Positions 40,442-48,872 are shown, counted from the stretch's first letter. The stretch: 64,000 bases of DNA from Bacteroidales bacterium (GCA_017991835.1 JAGOPY010000012.1:38183-102182); one strand, 5' to 3'. The notes: a model not told the origin generated them from the letters alone. A program made the numbers and translations.

Positions 40442-43333
40442 TCAGAAAAACGAATAACTGAACCGTATCTGAAAAGTAATCCCCTGCGAAAGCCTTGAAA
40501 AATACTGATCGGTAGCCATGTAAGAAATGAAAACAGCATCTTTCCAATCCGCCAGTATATTTTCCGCTTTAATCCCCACCTGGAATTTATTGTTCTTCCC
40601 AAAGCTCTTGTTGCTGTTGAAATTCAGGCTATTAAAGGGAAGGGCATAGATGTCGGGACGGTCAACCATGCCGACATACTGAAGGGTTTTCCCCTGGACG
40701 TTATAGAACAGCCCGGCTTCGAAACCGTTCCAGAACCCTTTTTCCCCACCGTCATACGACAATCCCAGGTTAATGATATATGGCGCCTGTCCTGCCATAT
40801 CGCGGTACTCCCCGATCGTTTCACCAACCCGCGCATTATCCACCCTCGATTGAAATTCGACATTGCTCATCCGGATAAATGACCGGGTATAGGTCAGGTT
40901 TGAGGATAAAGAGAGATTCCTGAGCTCCTGGCTGATATTTGACAGGTTGAACCGGAATTCGAGCTCGGCGCCGAAAACCTGCCCGTCGCCCACGTTTCGC
41001 GGCTGGAAAGAGCCGGCCTGGATGGCGTATTGCACGATCTCGATCGGGTTGTCGAACATCTTGCAGAAAGCGCTGACCGACACCATCTGCCCGTTAGGTT
41101 TGTATAGTTCCCAGCGAAGATCAATATTGTCGATGTCTGTCGAAACCAGGTTTCCATCCCAGTATTCGATCCCCAGCTGCTCGTCGGCATCCCGGAAAAG
41201 TCCGCCGATAAAAGTCCGGCCGCTGATCGGGTCGTAGATCTCGGCATACGATAACTCTTTGAAGGAAGGACGGGCGATGGTCCGGGCATAGCTGAATCTC
41301 AGGTTTTGCTGTCCGTTTAAAGCATAGATGAGGTTCAGGGCAGGGAAAAAGCCAGTGTTATCCAGAACTTTTTCATTATCCAGCACGATGGTGCCCTGCT
41401 GGTTCTGGCCGGTGTACCGCTGAATATAGTTTTCAACCCTCACGCCGATAATGGCTTTGAGCCGGTTAAAAGGGCTGACCTCCGCTGAAACATAACCGGC
41501 CATGTTGCGAACACCCGAATTAAACCGGTTGGCATTATTCGGATAGAAAGCCGCTTCATAACTTGTTCCGTAATTCAGGTTATCATTATACGGCCATAGG
41601 TTCTCCTGGCTGAAAATTTCATCGGGATCGCCGGTCAGCGGCACATTCCGGATATTGATCGCATAATTCCTGATGATAAAATCACGCTCCTTTGAGGTGT
41701 ACGCTCCGCCGAACATGACCCGGGCATTTCTTTTCCACAGGTCGAACTGCCGGGTCACGCTGACAATCCCCGCATAGCTGATCTCCTCCAGGTCGCGCCA
41801 TATCCTCTCCGGGAAACCGGTTTCGGTGCCGATGATAAATTTACCGTTGTCAACTTTATACCGTGTAAACCGGATATCGGGATCATACATTTTGGATAAT
41901 GTCGGCGACAGTTTCCATTCTATCTCCCATTCTGATCCGGCCAGGTTATGTTTCCCGCTGATGATAAGGTTGGTCAGCGAGCGCTGGCTGTATTCCAGGT
42001 TGTGCTGGAAACCCCCGAAGATACTCCCCTGGTCGGAGCCCTGGTATTCAAAAACAGCGGCCCTGGATTCGCCGTTCTGGAGGTGCACGATGTTGATCCT
42101 GTATTTCGAAGCCTTCGTTTTAACGGCAAATCCGGCCATGCCGCTCCACAAAACACTGCTTACTCCGAAATTACCTTTCTGGTATTCACGCACATCCATC
42201 TCAAAGGTGTTGGAATCGGTCAGGCCATAACGGCCGTATTCGGCGTTTTTATACATCTCCGTATTGCTTTTATAGGAAAGCGAGAAGTTATATCCCAGGG
42301 TGACAATATTTCCCACATGCTGATTTCCATATGTAGCGCCGATATTGTAATCCATAAGACTGGTCTGTTCCCTGGCAGCCAGGGTAGTATTAAAACCGCC
42401 TAAAATCTCTTTGTACCGCAATCCGGCTTTCCCGTTAGGATCAAGGTAAGCCTCCACAAATTGCGGAATATTTTCGGTGGCCGGAATAGCACGGGTGCCG
42501 TCGTCATACCCGAGCCAGTCGGTTTTTCCGCCTTCATAGGTCAGATAATCGCTCCGGAAATGAAAGCCGGGATTATAAGCCAACCCAAAGGCAATACTGC
42601 CTTTTCGTTCCTCAGGAAAGTCTTTAATGGCAATGTCGATCACGCCGCCGGTAAAATCGGCCGGCAGATCGGCTGAAAAGGATTTGTGAACGATGATGTT
42701 ATCAATGATATTGGTAGGAAAAATGTCCATCTGGATGGTATTCCGGTCGGGATCCAGCCCGGGAATATCGACACCGTTCAGGATGGTTTTCGTATACCTG
42801 TCGCCCAGGCCGCGGACATACACATATTTCCCTCCTTCAACCGATACCCCGGTGACCCTCTTCATGGAAGCCGCTGCATCCGAATCCCCGATCTTTTTAA
42901 ATCCTGTGGCTGAAATACCATCGATCACATTAGCCGATTTTCGCTTCAGGGTGAGCAAGGCATTTTCGGTATTTCTGATCCCCTGCGCCGCAATCACCAC
43001 TTCGGTCAATTCCACGGTCGCCTCTTTCAGCCGTAAGTTGTCGAATAACGTTACATCGCCTTCCTCTACCCGGATACCTTTGATGATCATGGCTTCATAG
43101 GATATGAACGAAACCCTCAGGTCATAATTTCCCGCAGGGGCGCTCAGGTTGAATTTCCCGTCGAGATCGGTGAGGGTCCCGAGGGTAGTCCCTTCCAGAA
43201 AAATAGTAACACCGGGCAGGTATTCCCCGGTGGCATCATCATAAACGGTTCCACGGATCGTCCCGTTTTGGCCCTGTAAAGAGGCGGCCAGAATCAGGAA
43301 AACCAACGCTGCGAATACTTTTATTGCCCGCAT
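40442..43333 (-). CDS. TonB-dependent receptor, predicted Pho regulon member
   Basis: About 963 aa from the start MRAIKVFAALVFLILAASLQ; upstream in-frame codons at 43351 and 43408 are possible. After the signal comes a carboxypeptidase-regulatory-like domain (GTIRGTVYDDATGEYLPGVT), then the plug (SDAAASMKRVTGVSVEGGKY, VYVRGLGDRYTKTILNGVDI) and a 22-strand-type barrel ending ITFQIRFSYSFF. No SusD is adjacent, so it is not a classic glycan system. It lies downstream, on the same strand, of a beta-helix lipoprotein whose promoter has a Pho box; phosphate-ester or metal-phosphate uptake is a plausible role by inference. Confidence 0.88.
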   Translation of the reverse strand: MRAIKVFAALVFLILAASLQGQNGTIRGTVYDDATGEYLPGVTIFLEGTTLGTLTDLDGKFNLSAPAGNYDLRVSFISYEAMIIKGIRVEEGDVTLFDNLRLKEATVELTEVVIAAQGIRNTENALLTLKRKSANVIDGISATGFKKIGDSDAAASMKRVTGVSVEGGKYVYVRGLGDRYTKTILNGVDIPGLDPDRNTIQMDIFPTNIIDNIIVHKSFSADLPADFTGGVIDIAIKDFPEERKGSIAFGLAYNPGFHFRSDYLTYEGGKTDWLGYDDGTRAIPATENIPQFVEAYLDPNGKAGLRYKEILGGFNTTLAAREQTSLMDYNIGATYGNQHVGNIVTLGYNFSLSYKSNTEMYKNAEYGRYGLTDSNTFEMDVREYQKGNFGVSSVLWSGMAGFAVKTKASKYRINIVHLQNGESRAAVFEYQGSDQGSIFGGFQHNLEYSQRSLTNLIISGKHNLAGSEWEIEWKLSPTLSKMYDPDIRFTRYKVDNGKFIIGTETGFPERIWRDLEEISYAGIVSVTRQFDLWKRNARVMFGGAYTSKERDFIIRNYAINIRNVPLTGDPDEIFSQENLWPYNDNLNYGTSYEAAFYPNNANRFNSGVRNMAGYVSAEVSPFNRLKAIIGVRVENYIQRYTGQNQQGTIVLDNEKVLDNTGFFPALNLIYALNGQQNLRFSYARTIARPSFKELSYAEIYDPISGRTFIGGLFRDADEQLGIEYWDGNLVSTDIDNIDLRWELYKPNGQMVSVSAFCKMFDNPIEIVQYAIQAGSFQPRNVGDGQVFGAELEFRFNLSNISQELRNLSLSSNLTYTRSFIRMSNVEFQSRVDNARVGETIGEYRDMAGQAPYIINLGLSYDGGEKGFWNGFEAGLFYNVQGKTLQYVGMVDRPDIYALPFNSLNFNSNKSFGKNNKFQVGIKAENILADWKDAVFISYMATDQYFSRLSQGITFQIRFSYSFF

Positions 43334-43379
43334 AGTTTGTGTTCTAATCATTATTAAGTAACAGGATATTAAATAAACA

Positions 43380-43490
43380 ATCTTCGTGGCCCTCCGTGCC
43401 TTCTTCATGTTTCTCAGTGTAACTTATGAGTATACGTTACACGAAGTTTCACGAAGGAGTCACGCAGGATCACGAAGTTTAAAACAAATT
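43380..43490. repeat. Inverted repeat of CTTCGTG/CACGAAG type
   Basis: Between the TonB receptor start and the lipoprotein stop. The left part has CTTCGTGGCCCTCCGTGCC, the right part has CACGAAGTTTCACGAAGGA and CACGCAGGATCACGAAG. The two halves can pair and resemble the CACAAAGG repeats at 4532 and 47248 in organisation, but the units differ. It could act as a terminator or processing site between the two genes. Confidence 0.55.
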
Positions 43491-43525
43491 GATTAAAGGG
43501 TTAAGCCCACTTTATTCTTTAGTCA

Positions 43526-44965
43526 TTAAAATCCATTGAGCGCTCCTGAAACGGCCGCCCATGACCATGTCTGGAATTTGGTAACGTCAGCGCCAACGGT
43601 ATTGGCTCCTTCAGCCACTATGGTTACGTAAGCGTCGCTGCCCCCTTTGAAATAATCGGTGACCACAGCACCTCCAGGCAGTGTAGCCTGAAGATCGGAG
43701 CAGGTCAGTACCGCCGGGTTCAGGTCAAAATCCTGGCCTTCGGCTACACCGAAAAAGTAAATACCGGTAATGGTGCAACGGGTATTTTCATCCAGGTCCA
43801 CCAATCCTTCGGCGTTTCCAGCATAAACGGTTCCGTTTTTAATGGTATGGCCGGCATTGTCAAGAGCACCTTCCGGGCCGTCAAGTTCCATACACTCGTC
43901 TCCCGGGTTCACGACGATAAAATTATCGAGCGTGCCGGCCCAGTCCTGGTCGGTATCAACCGCGTCGTCGCCCGTATTCCAGATGATCGCGTTTTTAACG
44001 GAAACGGTTCCGCCGAACCACTCGATGCCGTCATCCTGGTTTGATACGATCTCGATGTTTTCGATAACGGTTCCGGAGCCAACGCCTCCCAGGGTAAGGC
44101 CGTTGATTTCGTTGCCTTCGCCGATGTTGGCGCCACCGTGGCGGATGGAGATGTAACGCAGTACACCCGAATTGTCGGCAGCATTGTCGCCACCGTAAAG
44201 GCCGTTCTGATCCGAAGGCGGAATACCCTCGATCTGCATGGATGCTGCATCAGCGGAGATAGGCGCATTTCCGAGGATCAGCAAACCTCCCCACAAACCG
44301 TTGAGTACCGGATCCAGGTTCGGGCTTTCGACCATACCCGGTTCGATTTCATCGGCCACGGAGGTGAAAATAATGGGTGCATCGGCAGTCCCCTCGGCCA
44401 TGATCTTGCCCCCGCGGGCGATCAGGAGAGCGGTAGCGTTAGCGCCGGTACCCGCCTGGCCTTTAACGATAACACCCGGCTCAATTGTCAGTGTAGCCCC
44501 CGAAACCACGGCAATACGGCTTTCCAGGATATATACTTTGCCCGTTTCCCAGGTGGTGTTTTCAGTGATGTTTCCGGGAACGGAGATAATCAGTTCTTCT
44601 TCAACGACGTTTAAAACCGCCGTCGCTGAACCGGCCTGGTCGTCATTATCGGTTAAGGTAAGTACCACAGAACCTGCGCCTGCATTGGCGCCGGCGGTGA
44701 ATGTCACCACAACGGAGCCTGATGTGCTTCCGGCAGTACCGTCGGTTTTTACCGAAGCCGTACCGTTGGTTGCTGTCACAGCAGAGGATTTAAACCCGGC
44801 TTCGGCCGTAAAATTAAAGGTCAGGTCAATAGCTGCATTGATTTCAACGTTTGCATTGGCAGGGGCAGTAACAGCCGGTGCCATGTTGTTTTCGTCTTTA
44901 TCGCAGGAAGTTAAGAATGCGATTAACGATGAGAAGATCACAAAATAGAAGAGAATTTTTTTCAT
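43526..44965 (-). CDS. Beta-helix lipoprotein paired with a TonB receptor, predicted Pho regulon member
   Basis: About 479 aa from the ATG at 44965. A lipobox is seen in AFLTSCDKDEN, followed by Ig-like/cadherin-like beta domains (residues 30-130). From about 140 a right-handed beta-helix begins (TWETGKVYILESRIAVVSGA, TLTIEPGVIVKGQ, GGKIMAEGTADAPIIFTS), with the later GVGSGTVIENIEIVSNQDDGI and GDDAVDTDQDWAG blocks. The second half is typical of large surface proteins found next to TonB receptors. It is preceded by a four-repeat candidate Pho box (45002-45045). A binding or enzymatic partner for the receptor is the likeliest role. Confidence 0.78.
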   Translation of the reverse strand: MKKILFYFVIFSSLIAFLTSCDKDENNMAPAVTAPANANVEINAAIDLTFNFTAEAGFKSSAVTATNGTASVKTDGTAGSTSGSVVVTFTAGANAGAGSVVLTLTDNDDQAGSATAVLNVVEEELIISVPGNITENTTWETGKVYILESRIAVVSGATLTIEPGVIVKGQAGTGANATALLIARGGKIMAEGTADAPIIFTSVADEIEPGMVESPNLDPVLNGLWGGLLILGNAPISADAASMQIEGIPPSDQNGLYGGDNAADNSGVLRYISIRHGGANIGEGNEINGLTLGGVGSGTVIENIEIVSNQDDGIEWFGGTVSVKNAIIWNTGDDAVDTDQDWAGTLDNFIVVNPGDECMELDGPEGALDNAGHTIKNGTVYAGNAEGLVDLDENTRCTITGIYFFGVAEGQDFDLNPAVLTCSDLQATLPGGAVVTDYFKGGSDAYVTIVAEGANTVGADVTKFQTWSWAAVSGALNGF

Positions 44966-44988
44966 ATCAGTATCGGTTAAATTTTTTG

Positions 44989-44996
44989 CAAAAGTC
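44989..44996 (-). promoter_or_regulatory. -7 element of the lipoprotein/TonB receptor operon
   Basis: GACTTTTG on the minus strand, identical to the porin operon element, 5 bp from the Pho-box array and 23 bp before the ATG. Confidence 0.6.
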
Positions 44997-45001
44997 ACGA
45001 T

Positions 45002-45045
45002 ACCAGATTAACACTTTGTTTTACAATTGTTAAGAAATTGTTATG
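45002..45045 (-). promoter_or_regulatory. Candidate Pho box of the lipoprotein/TonB receptor operon
   Basis: Read on the minus strand: CATAACAATTT, CTTAACAATTG, TAAAACAAAGT and GTTAATCTGGT, ending 5 bp before GACTTTTG. The first two repeats are near-identical to the first repeat of the porin operon box (CTTAACAATTT). Confidence 0.7.
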
Positions 45046-45103
45046 GGTGATGAGGTTGTATTAAGGAAAGATTAATAATATATCATTCGCATCAAAAATT
45101 CCA

Positions 45104-45111
45104 TACCTTTG
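45104..45111 (+). promoter_or_regulatory. -7 promoter motif of the methyltransferase gene
   Basis: TACCTTTG, exact TAnnTTTG. It implies transcription from about 45118 and a 140-nt leader before the ATG at 45260. Confidence 0.6.
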
Positions 45112-45117
45112 CCGGGA

Positions 45118-45259
45118 CTAAAACCATTGGATGTTATTCTGTAAATCGGATTCGGTGAGGTAAATAATCTTCGGTGTTCTGCCGGAGATTATATCTTCCA
45201 TTCAAACGGGCATTTTCATGCCCTCTGTTCTATTTATCCATTTTAAAACATTTTACATC
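45118..45259 (+). promoter_or_regulatory. Structured 5' leader of the methyltransferase (possible riboswitch or attenuator)
   Basis: Two clear stems: a 12-bp stem 45164-45175 with 45181-45192 (ATAATCTTCGG pairs with CCGGAGATTAT, including G-U pairs, 5-nt loop) and a 6-bp stem GGGCAT/ATGCCC (45208-45213 with 45218-45223) followed by TCTGTTCTATTT, which looks like a weak terminator. The architecture fits an attenuated leader. I do not recognise a named riboswitch class. Confidence 0.5.
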
Positions 45260-46033
45260 ATGAGTAACGAACCGAAATCCATACACGAATTCGATTTTAA
45301 TTTAATCTGCGAATATTTTTCAAGCGTTGAACGACAGGGCCCCGGAAGTCCTGAAATGACCATTAAAGCGCTGAGTTTCATCGATAACCTCACCGCTGAC
45401 AGCAAGATAGCCGACCTCGGTTGCGGAACCGGCGGACAAACCATGGTAATGGCCCGGAATGTTCCCGGAAAGATCACCGGAATCGACCTTTTTCAAAAGT
45501 TTATCGACCTGTTTAATCAAAATGCAGGCAACCTGAATCTTCAAGACAGGGTTAAAGGCATCGTGGGATCGATGGACAACCTGCCCTTTCAGCCTGAAGA
45601 ACTGGACCTGATCTGGTCGGAAGGCGCCATTTACAATATCGGATTTGAAAGAGGGATCAACGAGTGGCGCAAATTCCTGAAACCCGGCGGCTTCCTTGCC
45701 GTTTCAGAGGCTTCGTGGTTTACTCCCGAACGGCCTGCCGAAATCGAAGAATTTTGGAAAGATGCTTATCCTGAGATTGATACGATCCCAAATAAGGTCT
45801 TGCAGATGCAAAATGCCGGCTATGTCCTGGTTGCAACCATTGTTCTTCCTGAAAACTGCTGGATAGAAAATTTCTATGCCCCGTTGGTTAAGGCACGTGA
45901 AATATTCCTTCAGAAGTATGCCGGCAATAAAACCGCTGAAGAATTCATCGCCTCAGAACTGCATGAAACCCAATTATATTTTAAGTACAAAGCGTTTTAC
46001 GGCTACGTATTTTATATCGGGAAGAAGATCTGA
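45260..46033 (+). CDS. Class I SAM-dependent methyltransferase
   Basis: A 257-aa Rossmann methyltransferase. Motif I is [16 protein letters not shown] (about residues 54-69), motif II is [12 protein letters not shown], and the acidic loop is [10 protein letters not shown] followed by [15 protein letters not shown]. The substrate site is not readable; the family includes SAM-dependent methyltransferases of small molecules. The ATG at 45260 ([14 protein letters not shown]) is preferred over 45218 because the latter would translate the second leader stem. A strong hairpin terminator follows at 46044-46080. Confidence 0.88.
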   Translation: MSNEPKSIHEFDFNLICEYFSSVERQGPGSPEMTIKALSFIDNLTADSKIADLGCGTGGQTMVMARNVPGKITGIDLFQKFIDLFNQNAGNLNLQDRVKGIVGSMDNLPFQPEELDLIWSEGAIYNIGFERGINEWRKFLKPGGFLAVSEASWFTPERPAEIEEFWKDAYPEIDTIPNKVLQMQNAGYVLVATIVLPENCWIENFYAPLVKAREIFLQKYAGNKTAEEFIASELHETQLYFKYKAFYGYVFYIGKKI

Positions 46034-46043
46034 TGATGATAGA

Positions 46044-46080
46044 AGAGGCTGCCTCAATGGATTGAGCAGCCTCTTTTCCT
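46044..46080. terminator. Intrinsic terminator between convergent genes
   Basis: AGAGGCTGCCTCAA pairs with TTGAGCAGCCTCT (one bulge), with a 4-nt loop and a CTTTT tail on the plus strand. It terminates the methyltransferase and lies at the 3' end of the convergent 360-aa gene. Confidence 0.8.
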
Positions 46081-47161
46081 ACTCTTTATTAGCAGAAAAG
46101 TTGTAAATAACCCCAAAGCTGAACGTATGGGCCAGGTCATTGTTGAAGTATTCCTGGTTTCTATCCAGCATCAGGTTATGCAGTCCATCCACAGAACCAT
46201 TCAACGCAATCTCAAATTGCTTTGAAATGGACAACAACACACCGGCCTGGACCGACAGGTTGATTAAAAAGCCGGAGGGCCAGCCTATGGCTACAGTTGG
46301 TCGCACCACACCCTTGCAAAATACATATTGAAAGGAAAGGGGTATCCTGATCTTATACTGCCTCTCCCCGGAAGATGTGTTATCTTTAGCCCAATATATC
46401 TTGTCGGAATAAATAAGACCGGTCTTCAGGAACATATGTTCAATATTCTCTTTTCTTCCCAGGTGAACCTGCAGTCCGTAATAAGGAGAATAATAGGCAT
46501 TATGGTAAGTGGCGCCCGAAACGGCCTCAAGTTTCCATGAAACAATGAACTTTGAAATACTTTTTGTATAGTTTATACACTCTGCATCCTTACATACGAT
46601 ATTGTGGTAGTCAATAGCAATTTTGACCATGCTTTTTTGCGTAATGTCTTCTATTTTATCGATTTCAGGGAAGATCGCGGGGGCATCCGACATGTAATAC
46701 CTCATCAAACCATTAAAAGTCCTGTTTTTCTTCAGGTAGTAACGCCCGTCACTATTGACGACTTCAGTATTCCTGTCGTCAAGTTCCAGTAAATCCTGAT
46801 TATCTCTTTTGATGAAGTACCGGTGAGCATTTCTTATTCTGAAAAGGTCAATTTCTCCATCGACCAAAAACTCTAAAAAACACCATTTAACCTCTCCTGA
46901 CTTGTTTTTAATTTGTTTCGAAACATAATACTTCCCATAGATATACCTGAAGGCAGAAATCTCATCGGGATTGTAAATCCGGGCATCATCTGATCCGTTT
47001 TCTCTGAACAGGCAGAAATCCTGTTCAGGGCCCATATTCCCTGCCCCAAACAGCGTATCTGCGTCGTTGGTAATAATATAGGCTGCTTTGGAACTCCCCT
47101 GTCCATAAATTGAACCCGGAAGCAGGAAGAGAAGAAATATCAGACTCGTTAAAACTTTCAT
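46079..47161 (-). CDS. Exported protein, possible outer-membrane barrel
   Basis: A 360-aa protein with a signal ending near SIYGQGS. The first ~150 residues resemble a GLPGLI-like or DUF-type globular region (ADTLFGAGNMGPEQDFCLF, AFRYIYGKYYVSKQIKNKSG), the second half alternates hydrophobic strands (GLQVHLGRKENIEHMFLKTG, IRIPLSFQYVFC, VAIGWPSGFLINLSVQAGVL) and ends FSFGVIYNFSANKE, consistent with an 8-strand barrel. I do not recognise the family. It is monocistronic, with a MITE-like repeat upstream. Confidence 0.65.
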   Translation of the reverse strand: MKVLTSLIFLLFLLPGSIYGQGSSKAAYIITNDADTLFGAGNMGPEQDFCLFRENGSDDARIYNPDEISAFRYIYGKYYVSKQIKNKSGEVKWCFLEFLVDGEIDLFRIRNAHRYFIKRDNQDLLELDDRNTEVVNSDGRYYLKKNRTFNGLMRYYMSDAPAIFPEIDKIEDITQKSMVKIAIDYHNIVCKDAECINYTKSISKFIVSWKLEAVSGATYHNAYYSPYYGLQVHLGRKENIEHMFLKTGLIYSDKIYWAKDNTSSGERQYKIRIPLSFQYVFCKGVVRPTVAIGWPSGFLINLSVQAGVLLSISKQFEIALNGSVDGLHNLMLDRNQEYFNNDLAHTFSFGVIYNFSANKE

Positions 47162-47247
47162 GCTCCGGTTTGGTCAGAAAAGCCAATTGGTATAAATGCG
47201 AGTGCAATATAATTAATTTAAGCTCTCCGCACAAAACAAAATAAACA

Positions 47248-47401
47248 GAGGCTGTATCAAAAGTAATAAACCACAAAGGAACACCAAGGATTTCACAAAG
47301 GAACACAAAGTCTATTATTTGATAATCTGATACTTAGTGCGCCTTCGTGATTTACTTTGTGCGGCCTTTGTGGTTAAATAATAGACTTTTGAGACAACCT
47401 C
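47248..47401. mobile_element. MITE-like repeat, copy B (154 bp)
   Basis: A 154-bp noncoding element with inverted ends GAGGCTGTATCAAAAGTAAT and, from the other side, GAGGTTGTCTCAAAAGTCTA, each followed by AACCACAAAGG. Compared with copy A (4532-4684), its left end matches copy A's right end and the interior matches through CTTTGTGAAATCCTTGGTGT and the GATTATC(A/T)AATAATA core. The ends resemble insertion-sequence termini. No ORF is present. Confidence 0.75.
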
Positions 47402-47453
47402 AGCATAAAGTTCAAACAGAAAAGAATCCTATTCCTTCACTTTGAACTTTGAA
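47402..47453. repeat. CTTTGAACTTTGAACT repeat at the kbl 3' end
   Basis: A short TTGAACT tandem (CACTTTGAACTTTGAACTAT) ending at the kbl stop. The same motif type appears inside the cysS insertion (10131-10143) and after the tdh-like gene (59804-59827), showing a dispersed heptamer repeat. Confidence 0.55.
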
Positions 47454-48647
47454 CTATTTGATCACACCCAGCTCTTTGCCGACTTTGGTGAATGCATCAA
47501 TGCATTTATCCAGGTGGTGGCGTTCGTGAGCGGCAGAGATCTGTACACGTATCCGGGCCAGGCCTTTAGCCACGACCGGGTAATAGAAACCAATGACATA
47601 AATCCCCTCGGCCAGGAGCTTTTCGGCCATAACCTGCGAAAGCTTGGCATCGTAGAGCATCACCGCGCAGATAGCGGATTTGGTCGGTTTGATATCAAAA
47701 CCGGCGGCTTTCATCTTTTCCAGGAAATAGTCGGTATTGGCGTGCAGCTTATCCTGTAATTCATTGGTTTCGGCCATCATGTCGAACATGGCTATGCCTG
47801 CGCCGACAGCGGCCGGGATCAGTGAGTTCGAGAAAAGATACGGACGGGAGCGCTGCCTGAGCAGTTCGATGATCTCCCTGCGCCCGGTGGTAAAACCGCC
47901 GATGCCACCGCCAAAAGCTTTTCCGAGTGTCCCGGTGATGATATCCACCTCACCGCGAATATTGAACAATTCGGTTACACCTCTTCCGGTTTTGCCTACC
48001 ACGCCCGCTGAGTGACATTCGTCGACCATGATCAGGGCGTCGTATTTCTTGGCCAGCTCGTTGATCTTGTCCATTGGAGCCACGTTGCCGTCCATGGAAA
48101 ACACCCCGTCGGTAACAATGATCTTGAACCTGGCGGTTTTTGAGGCTTCGATCAGCTTCTCTTCCAGGTCGGCCATGTCGGCATTATTGTAACGGAACCG
48201 CTGTGCTTTGCAAAGACGAACGCCATCGATAATGGAGGCATGGTTGAGGGAATCGGAAATAATAGCATCCTCTTCGCCGAACAAAGGTTCGAAAACCCCG
48301 CCATTGGCATCAAAACAGGCTGCATAAAGAATTGTATCCTCGGTGCCAAAAAACTCAGCGATCTTCTTTTCGAGAATTTTGTGAATGTCCTGGGTTCCAC
48401 AGATGAAACGTACAGACGACATACCGAATCCATGGGAGTCAAGGGTTTCCTTTGCTGCCTTCACCAGTTTCGGGTGGTTCGACAGGCCCAGGTAATTGTT
48501 GGCACAGAAATTCAATACTTCCTGGCCTCCACTGACCTTGATTTCAGCTCCCTGGGGAGTGACAATGATCCGCTCTTTTTTAAACAAACCGGCTTCTTCA
48601 ATGCTTTTCAGTTCATTCTTCAGCCAATCCTGCAATTTTCCGTACAT
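47454..48647 (-). CDS. kbl: Glycine C-acetyltransferase (2-amino-3-ketobutyrate CoA ligase)
   Basis: A 397-aa PLP-dependent alpha-oxoamine synthase. The schiff-base lysine is Lys243 in GTLGKAFGGGIG, the PLP-binding Asp is in VDECHSAGVVGKTGRG and the substrate region has NNYLGLSNHP. It cleaves 2-amino-3-oxobutanoate with CoA to glycine and acetyl-CoA, the second step of threonine breakdown. The matching dehydrogenase is probably the epimerase-type gene at 58841-59803. A TATCTTTG promoter motif lies at 48695-48702. Confidence 0.95.
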   Translation of the reverse strand: MYGKLQDWLKNELKSIEEAGLFKKERIIVTPQGAEIKVSGGQEVLNFCANNYLGLSNHPKLVKAAKETLDSHGFGMSSVRFICGTQDIHKILEKKIAEFFGTEDTILYAACFDANGGVFEPLFGEEDAIISDSLNHASIIDGVRLCKAQRFRYNNADMADLEEKLIEASKTARFKIIVTDGVFSMDGNVAPMDKINELAKKYDALIMVDECHSAGVVGKTGRGVTELFNIRGEVDIITGTLGKAFGGGIGGFTTGRREIIELLRQRSRPYLFSNSLIPAAVGAGIAMFDMMAETNELQDKLHANTDYFLEKMKAAGFDIKPTKSAICAVMLYDAKLSQVMAEKLLAEGIYVIGFYYPVVAKGLARIRVQISAAHERHHLDKCIDAFTKVGKELGVIK

Positions 48648-48694
48648 AATCCTATATTTTAAAGTTTTAGTGTTAAAGAATTAACAAAGTGGTG

Positions 48695-48702
48695 CAAAGA
48701 TA
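48695..48702 (-). promoter_or_regulatory. -7 promoter motif for kbl
   Basis: TATCTTTG on the minus strand, exact TAnnTTTG, 47 bp before the kbl ATG. Confidence 0.55.
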
Positions 48703-48723
48703 ATTTTTTTTAATATCAGAAAG

Positions 48724-48813
48724 ATTCCTCTCCGCCTTCCGGCGGATCGGAATGACGAATAACAAGCATTTAAAAAGGAGGGTATTCGTCATCCGGAGCG
48801 AAGCGAAGGATCT
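48724..48813. repeat. Hairpin repeat GGATCC-type (TCCGCC...GGCGGA and CGTCATCCGGAGCGAAGC)
   Basis: An inverted repeat of about 90 bp: left GATTCCTCTCCGCCTTCCG and GCGGATCGGAATGACGAATA pair with the right-hand GGTATTCGTCATCCGGAGCG and AAGCGAAGGATCTATA. It contains TCCGCCTTCCGGCGGA, a loop variant of the palindromes at 9624 and 10144. Repeats of this form are common between genes in Bacteroidota. No coding. Confidence 0.6.
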
Positions 48814-48833
48814 ATAAATCTCAAAATGAATTA

Positions 48834-48866
48834 TTTAACATTTCATTAACACATATGCAACATATT
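48834..48866 (+). promoter_or_regulatory. Possible weak 11-bp repeat array upstream of the cytochrome c gene
   Basis: Three 11-mers TTTAACATTTC, ATTAACACATA and TGCAACATATT with a TTAACA core repeated every 11 bp, followed after 6 bp by TATCTTTG (48873-48880). It resembles the Pho boxes but with three repeats and 6-bp spacing, so it may be coincidence. Confidence 0.35.
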
Positions 48867-48872
48867 GCATAA

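Noticed and set aside
44138..44614. 158-codon plus-strand frame in the beta-helix lipoprotein gene
   Set aside because: It is antisense to a protein with a lipobox, recognisable beta-helix blocks and a mapped promoter.
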